64,000 nucleotides of DNA from Leptospirillum ferrooxidans C2-3 (GCF_000284315.1 NC_017094.1:2015486-2079485); one strand, 5' to 3'; positions 54,182 to 63,985 are shown, counted from the first letter of the stretch. Notes: generated by a model not told the origin, from the letters alone. Translations and numbers: made by a program.

Positions 54182-54877
54182 TCAGGAAGAGATAACGGGA
54201 TCTTTCGGAACATGCGGGACAATCCTCTCAAGGAAAGATCTGATTGCCTGATTCCTTTGGGGCCAAGCCGCCCGACTGACAACGATCCTTCCTGTCGAGG
54301 CAAGGATTTCATCAACAATTTCAAGATGATTCTCCCGAATGGTTTTCCCTGTGGCAACAAGATCCACGATACGGTCGGACAACCCCACCTTTGGTGCAAG
54401 CTCAAGGGATCCATGAAGTTTCAGGATCTCAACAGAGACACCTCTGGACACATAATACTTTTCTGCCAGTCGAGGGTATTTTGTTGCGACACGGATCGGA
54501 CGACCAAGGGGAGGCGGTCCTTCCTGACCGAGAGGTGCAGCCACAACCAGACGGCAAAAACCGATCTTCAGATCCAACGGTTCCAGAACGGGCCTGTCCT
54601 CCTCCAGAATCAGATCCAGACCGACAACCCCCATATGGGCCCCGCCATACTCCACATAGGACAGGACATCGGATCCCCTGACCATCAGTATCTCAAGGCT
54701 ACCGTCCTCTGAAAGGAATGTCAGCTTTCTGCTCCCGGGGGAAAAGTCCGGGAAGCGATATCCCGCACTCTCCAGTATCTCCATCGTGTCGGTCAGGAGC
54801 TTGCCCTTTGCCAGGGCAAGCGATAAAGAACCCGTTCCCTTTCCCGAGCTTTTTTCAATTCGTTCCGAACGATTCAA
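54182..54877 (-). CDS. hisG: ATP phosphoribosyltransferase, short form
   Basis: A 231-residue enzyme of the short HisG type, which lacks the regulatory domain and normally needs a HisZ partner; none is in the window. It has LALAKGKLLTDTM, the MVRGSDVLSYVEYGGAHMGVVG segment, RVATKYPRLAEKYY and IVDLVATGKTIREN with the PRPP loop. A TTG at 54877 with AGAGGTGG 7 nt upstream is the best start; the frame extends to 55045, inside murA. It catalyses the first committed step of histidine synthesis. Confidence 0.92.
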   Translation of the reverse strand: MNRSERIEKSSGKGTGSLSLALAKGKLLTDTMEILESAGYRFPDFSPGSRKLTFLSEDGSLEILMVRGSDVLSYVEYGGAHMGVVGLDLILEEDRPVLEPLDLKIGFCRLVVAAPLGQEGPPPLGRPIRVATKYPRLAEKYYVSRGVSVEILKLHGSLELAPKVGLSDRIVDLVATGKTIRENHLEIVDEILASTGRIVVSRAAWPQRNQAIRSFLERIVPHVPKDPVISS

Positions 54878-54893
54878 AGAAATACCACCTCTG

Positions 54894-56168
54894 TCAGACC
54901 TCTTCACTTTCTCGCCAGATTTTCCCACCGACACCGGATAACTTTTCCTCGATCCTCTCATATCCCCGATCAATATGGTAGACCCGCTGGACGGTCGTTT
55001 CTCCATGAGCCACGAGACCGGCGAGAACCAGACCAGCTGAGGCACGAAGATCCGAGGCCATCACACATGCACCCTCAAGAGAACATTCTCCCCTGACAAA
55101 TGCATGAGATCCCCTGACTTCAATGTTTGCACCCATTCGATTCATCTCCATCACATGGGTGAATCGACTTTCAAAAACGGTTTCTATCAGCGTCGACGGT
55201 CCGGTGGAAATTGCCATCAGGGGAAGAATCTGTGCCTGCATATCTGTGGGAAATCCTGGATACGGATCTGTCATCACCGTAGATCCCCGTGGAAAAAGAA
55301 CTCGGGAAAGAGTGATCCGGTTTCCCGTTATTTCGATTTCCGCTCCCATTTCTTCAAGAGTTGCGATAATCGATGACATCTGATCCGGAAGCACTCCGGA
55401 AATGGAGAGGGGATCACCCATCAATGCTCCGGCAACAAGAAATGTCCCTGCTTCGATCCTGTCAAACATCACGTCGTATCTGGCATCCCCAAGTTCATCG
55501 ACTCCCGTTATTTCCAGAACGGAGGATCCGATTCCCGTTATTTTGGCTCCTCTTGCCACCAGGCAATGGGCAAGGTCAGCAATTTCCGGCTCTTGTGCGG
55601 CGTTTGAGATTCTGGATGTTCCAGAAGCAAGAACTGCCGCCATCAGAATATTTTCAGTACCTGTCACCGTCGGATAGGACAAATGGATATCACAGCCAAC
55701 CAATCCATCGGTTGACGCATCAATATAACCGTGATCGATGGAAATGCGGGCTCCCATTTTCTGAAGGGCATGAAGGTGCAGGTCAACCGGTCTCGCTCCT
55801 ATCAGGCATCCGCCCGGAAGAGACACCCTAGCCTTTTTACGTCGGGCCAAAAGGGGACCAAGACAGAGGATGGAGGCTCGCATCACACGCACGAGATCAT
55901 ATGGAGCTTCGGTCGGAGTCAGATCCCGCTCGGAAAAGGAAATATTGCTGGCCCATGCCGCCCGGGAAGAATCATGACCTGCCTGAATTCCCAGTTGGGA
56001 GAGCAACTTTATGGCAGTGGTGATATCTCTCAGACAGGGAATATTCCCAATTGTGAGTCCCCCCCCCAACAAGGTTGAGAACAAAATGGGCAAAGCCGCG
56101 TTTTTGGAACCGGAAACAGGAATCGTCCCGTTTAACAGTTGCCTCCCCTCAATGCGGAAACGGTCCAA
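54894..56168 (-). CDS. murA: UDP-N-acetylglucosamine 1-carboxyvinyltransferase
   Basis: A 424-residue enzyme of peptidoglycan synthesis. The active-site Cys121 lies in SLPGGCLIGARPVDLHL; the conserved N-terminal SGSKNAALPI is present. The Cys form is normally fosfomycin-sensitive. It starts 3 nt after prmC and ends 16 nt before the hisG start, linking translation termination, wall and histidine genes in a run. Confidence 0.97.
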   Translation of the reverse strand: MDRFRIEGRQLLNGTIPVSGSKNAALPILFSTLLGGGLTIGNIPCLRDITTAIKLLSQLGIQAGHDSSRAAWASNISFSERDLTPTEAPYDLVRVMRASILCLGPLLARRKKARVSLPGGCLIGARPVDLHLHALQKMGARISIDHGYIDASTDGLVGCDIHLSYPTVTGTENILMAAVLASGTSRISNAAQEPEIADLAHCLVARGAKITGIGSSVLEITGVDELGDARYDVMFDRIEAGTFLVAGALMGDPLSISGVLPDQMSSIIATLEEMGAEIEITGNRITLSRVLFPRGSTVMTDPYPGFPTDMQAQILPLMAISTGPSTLIETVFESRFTHVMEMNRMGANIEVRGSHAFVRGECSLEGACVMASDLRASAGLVLAGLVAHGETTVQRVYHIDRGYERIEEKLSGVGGKIWRESEEV

Positions 56169-56171
56169 TCT

Positions 56172-57062
56172 CTAATCCTTCCTTTCCCAGATCACAACCC
56201 GATCATGTCCTGCCCAATCGGATACAAATTCAGCCGGACCAAATCCTTCGATGAGAGCAAACGGTCCGGAGCTCTCAAAAGCCCAACGTTGACCGGCACC
56301 GATCTCCATCGCCATAAGACCGCCTGAAGCCACCCTGTAAGGAATGTCCGAATACAGGATTTGCCGGTAACAGTCGAGACCATCCTCCCCACCATCCAGT
56401 GCCCGATGGGGTTCATAATTTCGGACCTCGTCCATCAGGCTCATGATTTCTCCGGAAGCAATATAGGGGGGATTCGAGACAATCAGGTCAAAGGGGAGAC
56501 CTGGCAAAATCGCATCATCCCAATTTCCCGCCAAGAGGCTTAAACGGTTTTCGAGAGATAGCCGCTTTCTGTTTTCCATCATACATTCCAGCGGCGCCGA
56601 CTCTATATCCACAGCGACCCCCCTTGCCTCCGGAAATAGCGAAAGAAGAGAGCAGATGATGGCACCTGATCCGCCTCCAAGCTCGAGAATGCTTTTGGGA
56701 GGACAGCCTTGTCTCCGGAGAAATATCTGCTCGATCAGGAGCTCTGTCTCCGGCCTCGGGATCAGGACACCCGGGCAAACCGAAAAAATCGTTCCGTAAA
56801 ACGGAACGTTTCCAGTGATCAGATGGAACGGCTCTCTATTCCTGCGGCGAGCAATCCGTTCGACGTAAAGGTCGGCCAACTCCGGAGGCAATGGTCTCGG
56901 TCCATTGATCACAACAGACCCGACGCCTCCCAGAATCGATGCCATCAAACCCCTTGCTTCCCGATCAGGAGCATCTTCAAGCTCCAAAAGCATCCGGGTT
57001 CCCCATGATAGCCACTCATCAACCGTCATGGGGCGTTCATGGCCAGTAGGATGATCTACCAT
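56172..57062 (-). CDS. prmC: Peptide chain release factor N5-glutamine methyltransferase
   Basis: A 296-residue methyltransferase for the GGQ glutamine of release factors. It has a helical N-terminal domain, the PRPETELLIEQ lead-in, the SAM-binding LELGGGSGAI loop and the catalytic NPPY at about residue 203. It lies between prfA and murA on the same strand; prfA-prmC linkage is classic. ATG at 57062 has an upstream AT-rich gap of 63 nt to prfA. Confidence 0.95.
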   Translation of the reverse strand: MVDHPTGHERPMTVDEWLSWGTRMLLELEDAPDREARGLMASILGGVGSVVINGPRPLPPELADLYVERIARRRNREPFHLITGNVPFYGTIFSVCPGVLIPRPETELLIEQIFLRRQGCPPKSILELGGGSGAIICSLLSLFPEARGVAVDIESAPLECMMENRKRLSLENRLSLLAGNWDDAILPGLPFDLIVSNPPYIASGEIMSLMDEVRNYEPHRALDGGEDGLDCYRQILYSDIPYRVASGGLMAMEIGAGQRWAFESSGPFALIEGFGPAEFVSDWAGHDRVVIWERKD

Positions 57063-57125
57063 GAACGCCCCTTTTTTGAAAGAAAACGGACTTATCAGAC
57101 ATTCGCGATCAGACAGGAAATGGTT

Positions 57126-58211
57126 TCATCCAAACTGCTCTATCTCCCGAGCCCTCTCCTGTGCCCTGAGAGCTCCGATAAATGGATCTATCTCCCCCTC
57201 CATCACCTGGTCAAGCTGGTAGAGCGTCAAACCGACCCTGTGATCCGTGACCCGATTTTGGGGAAAGTTGTAGGTCCGAATCCTTTCGGAGCGATCTCCG
57301 CTTCCAACCTGACTTTTCCGATCAGAGGCGATAATCTCGTTTTGACGACTCATCTCCCTTTCGAGAAGTCGAGACCTGAGAACTTTCATTGCCTTCGCCC
57401 GATTTTTCAGCTGAGAACGCTCATCCTGGCAGGAAACCACAATATTGCTGGGTATATGGGTAATGCGGACAGCCGAATAAGTCGTATTGACACTTTGTCC
57501 GCCAGCGGATGAGGCGCAAAAAGTATCAATTCTGAGGTCCTTGGCATCAATCTGCACATCCACTTCATCTGCCTCTGGCATAACGGCAACCGTAACGGTC
57601 GAAGTGTGGATCCGCCCACCCGCCTCGGTAACAGGCACTCTCTGAACCCGATGGACACCGCTCTCAAACTTGAGCAGACTGTAGGCACCACGGCCCTGAA
57701 CGTGAATGACAATTTCTTTTGAGCCACCGATTTCGGTATCGCTCGTTTCCATGATTTCGGCCTTCAGGCGATGCCGATCCATGAATCTCATATAAAGGCG
57801 ACCCAGTTCACGGGCAAAAAGACCCGCCTCATCTCCTCCTGCACCTGCCCGGATCTCTAGGTAAAGATTTTTCTGGTCAAAGGGATCCGGAGGAAAAATC
57901 GAGTCCAGAAGCTTACCCTCGAGAGAAGCAATCTCCCGGGAGATCCGCTCTTCTTCGGCTCCGATCAGATCAGACATCGAGGGATCGCTCCGGATCTCGT
58001 CAAGATCGGAGCGCTCTTTTTCCATCTGGCAGAAACGTTCGTAAGCCTCTACAATCGAAGAGAGCTCCGACTGGTCCTTGGCAAGTTTCATATAGAGGGT
58101 ATGATCCTTCGAAACCGAAGGATCCCCCATCTTACCGGTAATTTCCCTGTATCGCTCAATCATTGCCTCGATACGGGGACGAACCTTCTCGATCATGCCA
58201 GAGGGTGGCAA
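57126..58211 (-). CDS. prfA: Peptide chain release factor 1
   Basis: A 361-residue class-I release factor. The stop-codon reading tripeptide is PVT (residues 193-195, usual PAT or PVT in RF1), and the peptidyl-transfer GGQ is at 237-239. The N-terminal helical domain and the C-terminal RTYNFPQNRVTDHRVG segment are normal. A TTG at 58211 is favoured by AAGGGA upstream; ATG at 58196 is the alternative. It decodes UAA and UAG. Confidence 0.97.
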   Translation of the reverse strand: MPPSGMIEKVRPRIEAMIERYREITGKMGDPSVSKDHTLYMKLAKDQSELSSIVEAYERFCQMEKERSDLDEIRSDPSMSDLIGAEEERISREIASLEGKLLDSIFPPDPFDQKNLYLEIRAGAGGDEAGLFARELGRLYMRFMDRHRLKAEIMETSDTEIGGSKEIVIHVQGRGAYSLLKFESGVHRVQRVPVTEAGGRIHTSTVTVAVMPEADEVDVQIDAKDLRIDTFCASSAGGQSVNTTYSAVRITHIPSNIVVSCQDERSQLKNRAKAMKVLRSRLLEREMSRQNEIIASDRKSQVGSGDRSERIRTYNFPQNRVTDHRVGLTLYQLDQVMEGEIDPFIGALRAQERAREIEQFG

Positions 58212-58232
58212 ACCTGATCCCTTCTGTTCAGC

Positions 58233-58439
58233 TTACTTGCCAGCCTGACGATATCTCTTGTTGAAGCGATCGACACGGCCTTCAGCATCAATGATTTTCA
58301 TCGTTCCTGTAAAGAAGGGATGACAGAGGTTACAAATTTCAATCTTCAGGTCGCCTGTGGTGTTTCTTGTCTCAAAGGTATTTCCACATGCACAGCTGAC
58401 AGTGGCAATTTCATACTCGGGATGAATTCCTGGTTTCAT
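58233..58439 (-). CDS. rpmE: 50S ribosomal protein L31
   Basis: A 68-residue ribosomal protein with a zinc site formed by SCACGNTF and [10 protein letters not shown] (four Cys), the C+ form. It sits between rho and prfA, the usual order rho-rpmE-prfA-prmC. AGGAGAAAATC precedes the ATG. Zinc limitation often replaces this form with a C- paralogue; none is seen here. Confidence 0.95.
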   Translation of the reverse strand: MKPGIHPEYEIATVSCACGNTFETRNTTGDLKIEICNLCHPFFTGTMKIIDAEGRVDRFNKRYRQAGK

Positions 58440-58486
58440 GATTTTCTCCTAAAAAGTGACGATTTAATGAATGATGAAACGGGATA

Positions 58487-59737
58487 TTACCCCTTCATCA
58501 TCCGTTCAAGAAACTCCTTGTTTCCTTTGGTGCCTTTCATGTTCCCCAGCAAGTATTCCATATCATCCTGAGGGTTATTGGAATTCAGCGCCTTTCGCAA
58601 GATCCACATCTTGTTGAGTTCATCCTTGTCAAGAAGAAGTTCTTCCTTACGGGTTCCGGATCGTGTGGGATCGATCGCCGGAAAGATTCTCCTGTCAGCA
58701 AGATGGCGATCAAGGTGAAGTTCCATATTGCCTGTTCCCTTGAATTCCTCAAAGATAACATCATCCATCCTGCTTCCGGTATCAACAAGTGCCGTGGCAA
58801 TAATGGTGATACTACCACCTTCCTCAATATTCCTGGCAGATCCAAAAAAGCGTTTGGGACGCTGAAGGGCATTGGAGTCAAGACCACCTGACAGAACTTT
58901 TCCGGAAGGGGGAGCCACGGTATTAAAAGCTCTGGCAAGACGGGTAATACTATCCAGAAGAATCACCACATCCTTTTGGGACTCTGCCAGTCGCTTGGCT
59001 TTTTCAAGAACCATCTCAGCGACCTGAATATGTCTTTGCGGCGGTTCATCAAAGGTACTGCTGACCACCTCTCCCTTGACCTGGCGCAACATATCGGTCA
59101 CCTCTTCCGGACGCTCATCGATCAGGAGGACAATCAGTACAATCTCGGGATGGTTTCTTGCGATTGCCTTGGCAATTCCCTGAAGGAGGACGGTTTTTCC
59201 TGTGCGCGGAGGTGCCACGATCAAACCCCGCTGGCCCTTTCCGATCGGAGTGGCAAGATCCATCACCCTCATCGAGAGGTCATCCGGTGTTGTTTCCAGA
59301 CGGATTCGCTCCATCGGATAAAGCGGAGTCAAATTATCAAAAAGAATCTTCTCCCGACCCGTGTCCGAATCCTCAAGGTTGACCTTTTCCACCTTAAGCA
59401 TCGCAAAATACCGTTCACCTTCCTTTGGTGGACGGATCTGCCCCCAAACAGTGTCTCCTGTCCGAAGATTGAAACGGCGGATCTGGGAAGGGGATACATA
59501 AATATCATCCGGACCGGGAAGATAATTATAAAGTGGAGAACGGAGAAAACCAAAACCGTCCTGAAGGATCTCGAGGACCCCTTCACCATAAATCGTTCCA
59601 TTTTTTTCGGCTTGAGCCTGGAGAAGAGCGAAAATCAGATCCTGTTTCCGCAGGTTGACCGCGCCTTCGATATGGAGTTCCTTGGCGAGATCCGTCAAAT
59701 CGGCAATGCTTTTTTCTTTTAGTTCCGCAAGATTCAT
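58487..59737 (-). CDS. rho: Transcription termination factor Rho
   Basis: A 416-residue RNA-dependent ATPase/helicase. The N-terminal RNA-binding domain ([21 protein letters not shown], then [29 protein letters not shown]) is followed by Walker A PPRTGKT (about 181-187), Walker [14 protein letters not shown] and the Q and R loops. The frame is open back to 59896, but the family start and the GAGAGG site fix 59737. It heads the long minus-strand run to hinT. A 400-nt leader precedes it. Confidence 0.97.
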   Translation of the reverse strand: MNLAELKEKSIADLTDLAKELHIEGAVNLRKQDLIFALLQAQAEKNGTIYGEGVLEILQDGFGFLRSPLYNYLPGPDDIYVSPSQIRRFNLRTGDTVWGQIRPPKEGERYFAMLKVEKVNLEDSDTGREKILFDNLTPLYPMERIRLETTPDDLSMRVMDLATPIGKGQRGLIVAPPRTGKTVLLQGIAKAIARNHPEIVLIVLLIDERPEEVTDMLRQVKGEVVSSTFDEPPQRHIQVAEMVLEKAKRLAESQKDVVILLDSITRLARAFNTVAPPSGKVLSGGLDSNALQRPKRFFGSARNIEEGGSITIIATALVDTGSRMDDVIFEEFKGTGNMELHLDRHLADRRIFPAIDPTRSGTRKEELLLDKDELNKMWILRKALNSNNPQDDMEYLLGNMKGTKGNKEFLERMMKG

Positions 59738-60235
59738 GAATGCCTCTCGCCTGTCAGAGCTCAAATTAAGCTTCCTTATTATTGAACAGACGTCAGATCG
59801 GGTGATGGTTGTCCAGCGATGGCCAAAAAACGGGCATCGCCGATCTATAACCGGAAAATCCACTGTCAAACAGGGATACCGGCACACAAGTCCCAAAAAC
59901 CCTGAGGAGACCCTGGCTACGGGCGGCCACCGAAATACGACAGAAACTTCCTGAAATCTGATCTTTCAACAGAAAGTCTGATTGGTCATCTTGGGCAACT
60001 TCTCAGAATGTTTTGAGGGATATGGGAATGTTCCTATATAAAGTGGACCCGGGATCAGGGGGAAAACTGGGTTATAAACCTTAAAACAGCAGCTATCAAC
60101 TATTTCAGGAGAAACGGACTAAAAAAACACATTCGGAGAAAACTACAGCAACGGGCACTTCATGTCAAGAGATCATGAGCAGGGAGGCAGATGACATGTC
60201 AACCACCTCCACTGTTCAAAAGAATGAACGCGTTA
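59738..60235. other. Leader and promoter region of rho
   Basis: 498 nt between the cytochrome c gene and rho. On the minus strand a TTGACA (60168-60163) and TAGTTT (60145-60140) 17 nt apart form a plausible promoter, which would leave a leader of nearly 400 nt before the rho start. Rho autoregulation through a long leader is known in other bacteria; whether this one does so is not visible. Confidence 0.4.
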
Positions 60236-60790
60236 TTACTTGGCGCTCAGGTTCAAGAGCTCTGGCTTCAGATTCCCGGCAGCCTCTTCCTTGACTGGCT
60301 GCTTGCCAACCCAGCTGGCACTTCCGGCAACACAATCCATATCATTTCCGCAGCCGAGACTTCTCTCATAAATGGCAGCTTCCCATGCCTGCTTTTCTGT
60401 GATCTGTCCTGCGCTCACAAAACCCACCATGGCGGGCTGGAGAGGAGATCCATTGGCGATGACCCAAAACATTTCGCCAGATGTTCTGACCTGTTCGAAC
60501 TGCTTGTTGGTGAAATTGCGGGGAGCAGGATCCATTCCGGCGGCGCCAGGGCCGTTTCCGTCACCAGCAACACCATGACATGTATAGCAAGTACCGGCAC
60601 CATTAAAAACTTCCTTGCCCTTCGCAATTGCATCAGCAGTCACGGGGAAAGGGGGATTCATTGCCTTGGCGGCGGCAAGCTGATCAGCTGGAACGCGTGG
60701 TTTCAGGATGTCGAGCTCACCAGCGAATGCCTGAGCTGAAGCGAAGCCAATCACAGCTGCACCCATAACAGCCATTGTCCAAATCCTCAT
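60236..60790 (-). CDS. Exported monohaem cytochrome c
   Basis: A 184-residue protein with a signal peptide (about residues 1-23, AFA cleavage site) and a class-I-like haem domain: CYTCH at 68-72, GNGPG, and the Met of PAMVGF as a possible distal ligand. A later Cys pair (LGCGNDMDC, about residues 147-153) may form a disulfide and is unusual. It is probably a periplasmic electron carrier, fitting an iron-oxidising respiratory chain. It is a single gene on its strand, with a 500-nt gap to rho and no terminator recognised. Confidence 0.85.
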   Translation of the reverse strand: MRIWTMAVMGAAVIGFASAQAFAGELDILKPRVPADQLAAAKAMNPPFPVTADAIAKGKEVFNGAGTCYTCHGVAGDGNGPGAAGMDPAPRNFTNKQFEQVRTSGEMFWVIANGSPLQPAMVGFVSAGQITEKQAWEAAIYERSLGCGNDMDCVAGSASWVGKQPVKEEAAGNLKPELLNLSAK

Positions 60791-61160
60791 GAATTAAGCC
60801 CTCCAAAAAAGAAAATAGTGATAGAATGTCACCCTAATGGTCCGATTGAACATGAGCCGACGGCTCACACCCTAAAAAAAACACTCTGCCGACCCTCAAA
60901 ACCGGGCTTGGGCGGAACGTTCCTTCAGGGACATGGCTAATGGCACACATTTTCGTCAGGATCCCACAACATTCAACCATTCCCTCAAGTTGATGTCAAG
61001 CGCTTTCATCACAGCATGCTCTAAAACAGGAAAACGGTTGACAAAGGATGCCATTTCCATTTTTTACTCCATATTAAGGAGAAATGGTCTGACACACTAT
61101 CCTATCAACTTTTTGAAAAAACTAGGGAGACCTGAACACTTGTCCGCGCATTCCCTTTCT
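60791..61160. other. Intergenic region upstream of the cytochrome and the IS605 left end
   Basis: About 370 nt. It should contain the cytochrome c promoter and the left end of the IS605 element. A GC-rich direct-repeat-like run (GGTCAAGCGGGGATCAAGCGGGCGG) begins near 61170. The plus-strand frame 60933-61511 has no ribosome site and runs through the tnpA pseudogene in antisense. Confidence 0.4.
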
Positions 61161-61182
61161 TTGACCGCAGGTCAAGCGGGGA

Positions 61183-61621
61183 TCAAGCGGGCGGTTTGGG
61201 CTTGGGAAGTTTTTCCTTGCTCCCTTGGCTTTCGACATACCGGAAGACGGTTGTCAGCGTCGCTTCGCCGACGCACCGACATAGTAGGCCCGATGCCAGA
61301 AATACGGCTCCCGGTAGAACGGCTTGAGATGCTCCGAAAAACGGTTTCTCGCTCGTCTGGAACTCGCCGTTTTCAAATTGTTGATCGGGGTGGAGATATT
61401 AAGGGCCGGATGAATCTCCGGCAAAAGAGGCACATGATCCGCTTCGCCTCCAACTCCAGCAAGCTGCAACGCCATTCCTCCAGAATGTCTCCAAAGGCGC
61501 CCTTCAGATAGTCGAGAAATAGCGGAGTGAGGGTTTTTCTCCGGTACTTTGTCGCAAAAACAATATGTAGCTTAAGATAATGGACGACATTGGAGCAGGA
61601 CTTGTTTGCTTGAGTTTCCAT
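61183..61621 (-). pseudogene. tnpA: IS200/IS605 transposase TnpA (HUH), frameshifted
   Basis: The N-terminal part, from METQANKSCSNVVHYLKLHI (ATG at 61621), reads LHIVFATKYRRKTLTPLFLDYLKGAF as in TnpA. A frameshift near 61450 moves the frame to GGEADHVPLLPEIHPAL, where the HUH pair reads HVP and one His is lost. A second frameshift near 61265 precedes the terminal YVESQGSKEK. With two frameshifts and a lost metal ligand it is not functional as read. Normal length would be about 140 residues. Confidence 0.85.
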
Positions 61622-61644
61622 GTGAGTAAAGGTATCCTGCTCCC

Positions 61645-63049
61645 ATGCAGACCGGCAAGCGCTTTCGCGCCTATCCCACTCCGCCCAGGAACAGATCCTG
61701 CTCCAATGGATCGGAGACCAGCGGTTCATCTATAATGCCAAGGTATCGGAAGACCGGTATGACCGGGCCTTCGCCAAAAAAGCGGTCTCTCTTTCCGGAA
61801 TACCCGTTCCCATCGATCAGGAGTATGCACGTTTCATCGGCCCGGACACCCCCTGGCTCCGGGATGTCCCCTCCCAGATCCTCAGAAACGGGGCGGTTCG
61901 CTGGAAACAGGCGATGGGACGATCCTTTTCCGGAATCGCCAGAAGACCCGTCTTCCAGAAAAAAGACGGACGGCAATCGGGCTGGATCACTTCCGAGCTC
62001 TTCTCTTTTCGATATAAAGACAAAACCCACACCGAGGAGCTTGTTCTCGGAACAATGAAGTTCCCCCTGGGGGATCTGGTCTTCAAGGCCCATACCCCAT
62101 ATTCCCGTCCCTCCTCTCTTCACGTCTTGGTCGAGGGCGGGGAAGAGGTTCGCCTCCTTCTCCTCGGACGACGGACTCCTGGCTCCTGATGTTTTCGGAA
62201 GAGGAGCTCCGGAGTCAAACGCTCGGCTTCGACCGGGGCGTGACGATTCCGGTCATGGCAAGCTCCGGTCGAAGAATCGATTTCTCCCCGATCCAGAAGA
62301 TCCGGATGGAGAAGAAGGAGCGGGCCAAAAAACGCTGGCAACGAAAACTCTCGCGACAGGTCAAAGGCTCGGACAACCGAAGAAAGAGCCGGAAGCGTCT
62401 GGCCCGGACCTTCGAATACGCAAAAAAGGTCCGGAAGGATGTGATCCACAAGGCCACCCGTGACCTCGTCTCGGAACCGGACAGGAACCTCTTCGTCGTC
62501 GAGGATCTCAAGATCAAAAACATGACGAGGAAGCCGGAAGGCAAACAGGACGATTCGGGAGGGTATGCCAAGAACGGAGCCCGAGCCAAGGCCGGACTCA
62601 ACCGGGCGATCCTGTCGTCCTGCTGGGGGCTCTTCGTCCTCTTCCTTTCGTACAAGTCCCTTCGATCCGGGAAGCTCGTGATCAAGGTCTCACCGCAATA
62701 CAGTTCGCAGGAATGCGTCCGGTGCGGGCACATTCACCCGGACAACCGGCCTTCCCGGGCCGAGTTCATCTGCCAACACTGCGGACTAAAAGACAATGCC
62801 GATCACAACGCCAGCCGAGTCATCGCCCGAAGGGGGGTCCGGCTTCTTCTGGAATGGAAGATCCAGAAAAAAGAGATTTGGCGGTGCGGGATCGGAAAAG
62901 GGAAACAACTAGGGCGGGAACCGTCCGAAGTCAAAGCCTCCTTCGATTCCGATCAGACGCGAAGGCCAAAACGCCTTCGCGAAACCTCGGCGAAAGAGGA
63001 CATCCGCTCGCGAGACCGGAAACACCTCCGGAAGCCGCAAAACGTTTAG
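61645..63049 (+). pseudogene. tnpB: TnpB, split by frameshifts; C-terminal RuvC/zinc half intact
   Basis: The N-terminal part runs in another frame from about 61683 (QEQILLQWIGDQRFIYNAK, then WLRDVPSQILRNGAVRWKQAM) to a stop at 62189. The C-terminal frame opens with ATG at 62189 and ends at 63049 (286 residues). It has the RuvC residues Asp15 (GFDRG), Glu105 (VVEDLK) and Asp205 (NADHNAS), and a zinc finger C176/C179/C195/C198. Frameshifts lie near 61683 and between about 62150 and 62189. In active relatives TnpB is an RNA-guided nuclease; here the protein is not continuous. It directly precedes the HDAC-family gene. Confidence 0.85.
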
Positions 63050-63064
63050 GAGCAGGAGAGTTCA

Positions 63065-63985
63065 TTGATCGCGACCTATTATGTCACGGATTCGCTGAGC
63101 CATGATTCCGGATCGAATCATCCGGAATCGTCTGAAAGAGTGAGATCTCTGAACACACTTTTTATCTCCATGGAGAAAGAGAGACTGACCACAATACATG
63201 AGATTTCACCTGCAAAAGACCTTTCTCTTTTTCGGATGGCTCATGACCCTGCCTATATTGATTTTCTGGAGAGACCCCCAAAACCGCTTCCGATCAGTAT
63301 TGATCCAGACACATCCCTATCCCCAGGCTCTCTTGCCGCCATGAAAGGACTTTCCGGAGCAATCACCACAATCAACAAACAAATCGGTTCCAGCCAGAGA
63401 GCATTTCTTCTGGCAAGGCCACCCGGCCACCACGCCCGGCGATCAGCCGGAATGGGTTTTTGCCTTGTCAACACCATCGCCACTCAGGCGCTCTCTCTTC
63501 TCTCTTGGAACCCGACACTCCGGATTGCCATCTTCGACTTTGATGTCCATCACGGAAACGGCACAGAAGAAATTCTGGGAAAAACACCTGGAGTCCTTAC
63601 CATCAGCACGCACCAGTACCCTTTCTATCCCGGTACCGGAAGCGGACGAGAGAATCATACTGGCCATTCAGGAGAGGGGTTGCTGGATATTCCCCTCCCT
63701 GAAGGAACCACTGACGATGCCTATTACCGGACTTTCGAATCCTGCATCCTGCCTAGGCTCACCAGGTTTGCACCTGACGTGTTGCTCGTTTCTGCCGGGT
63801 TTGACGGCCATCGGGAGGATCCACTGGGGGGATTTCTTCTGACGGAAAAAACCTATCGGCATATAGGGAAACAGCTTTCTTCCGTTTTTCCGTCCACTTT
63901 TATTGTCTCGATCCTTGAAGGAGGGTATAATCTGAGGGCCCTGACAAATAGCGTCAGGTCTTACATGGAAGGACTGAACAGTTGA
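63065..63985 (+). CDS. Histone deacetylase family protein (AcuC/HDAH-like)
   Basis: A 306-residue arginase-fold deacetylase. The opening TYYVTDSLSHDSGSNHPES, the catalytic His pair in RPPGHHARRS (about residue 122), the metal-binding IFDFDVHHGNGTEE (about 158-172), SAGFDGHREDP (about 243) and the closing LEGGYN are all present. The start is a TTG at 63065, immediately after the right end of the IS605 element, so its ribosome site (CAGGAGAG) lies in element-derived DNA. Substrates in bacteria include acetylated polyamines and proteins; the one here is unknown. The window ends 15 nt after its stop. Confidence 0.88.
   Translation: MIATYYVTDSLSHDSGSNHPESSERVRSLNTLFISMEKERLTTIHEISPAKDLSLFRMAHDPAYIDFLERPPKPLPISIDPDTSLSPGSLAAMKGLSGAITTINKQIGSSQRAFLLARPPGHHARRSAGMGFCLVNTIATQALSLLSWNPTLRIAIFDFDVHHGNGTEEILGKTPGVLTISTHQYPFYPGTGSGRENHTGHSGEGLLDIPLPEGTTDDAYYRTFESCILPRLTRFAPDVLLVSAGFDGHREDPLGGFLLTEKTYRHIGKQLSSVFPSTFIVSILEGGYNLRALTNSVRSYMEGLNS

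Larger units (their letters stand above)
61160..63066 (+). mobile_element. IS200/IS605-family element, decayed
   Basis: Divergent tnpA (-) and tnpB (+) genes 23 nt apart, the standard IS605 order. The right end is taken as the TTTAGGAGCAGGAGAGTTCA stretch after tnpB, which is typical of the family; the left end is only estimated near 61160. Both genes carry frameshifts. No target duplication is expected for this family. Confidence 0.8.

Noticed and set aside
60933-61511. Plus-strand frame of 192 codons across the IS605 left end
   Set aside because: Its second half is antisense to the tnpA pseudogene and there is no ribosome site.
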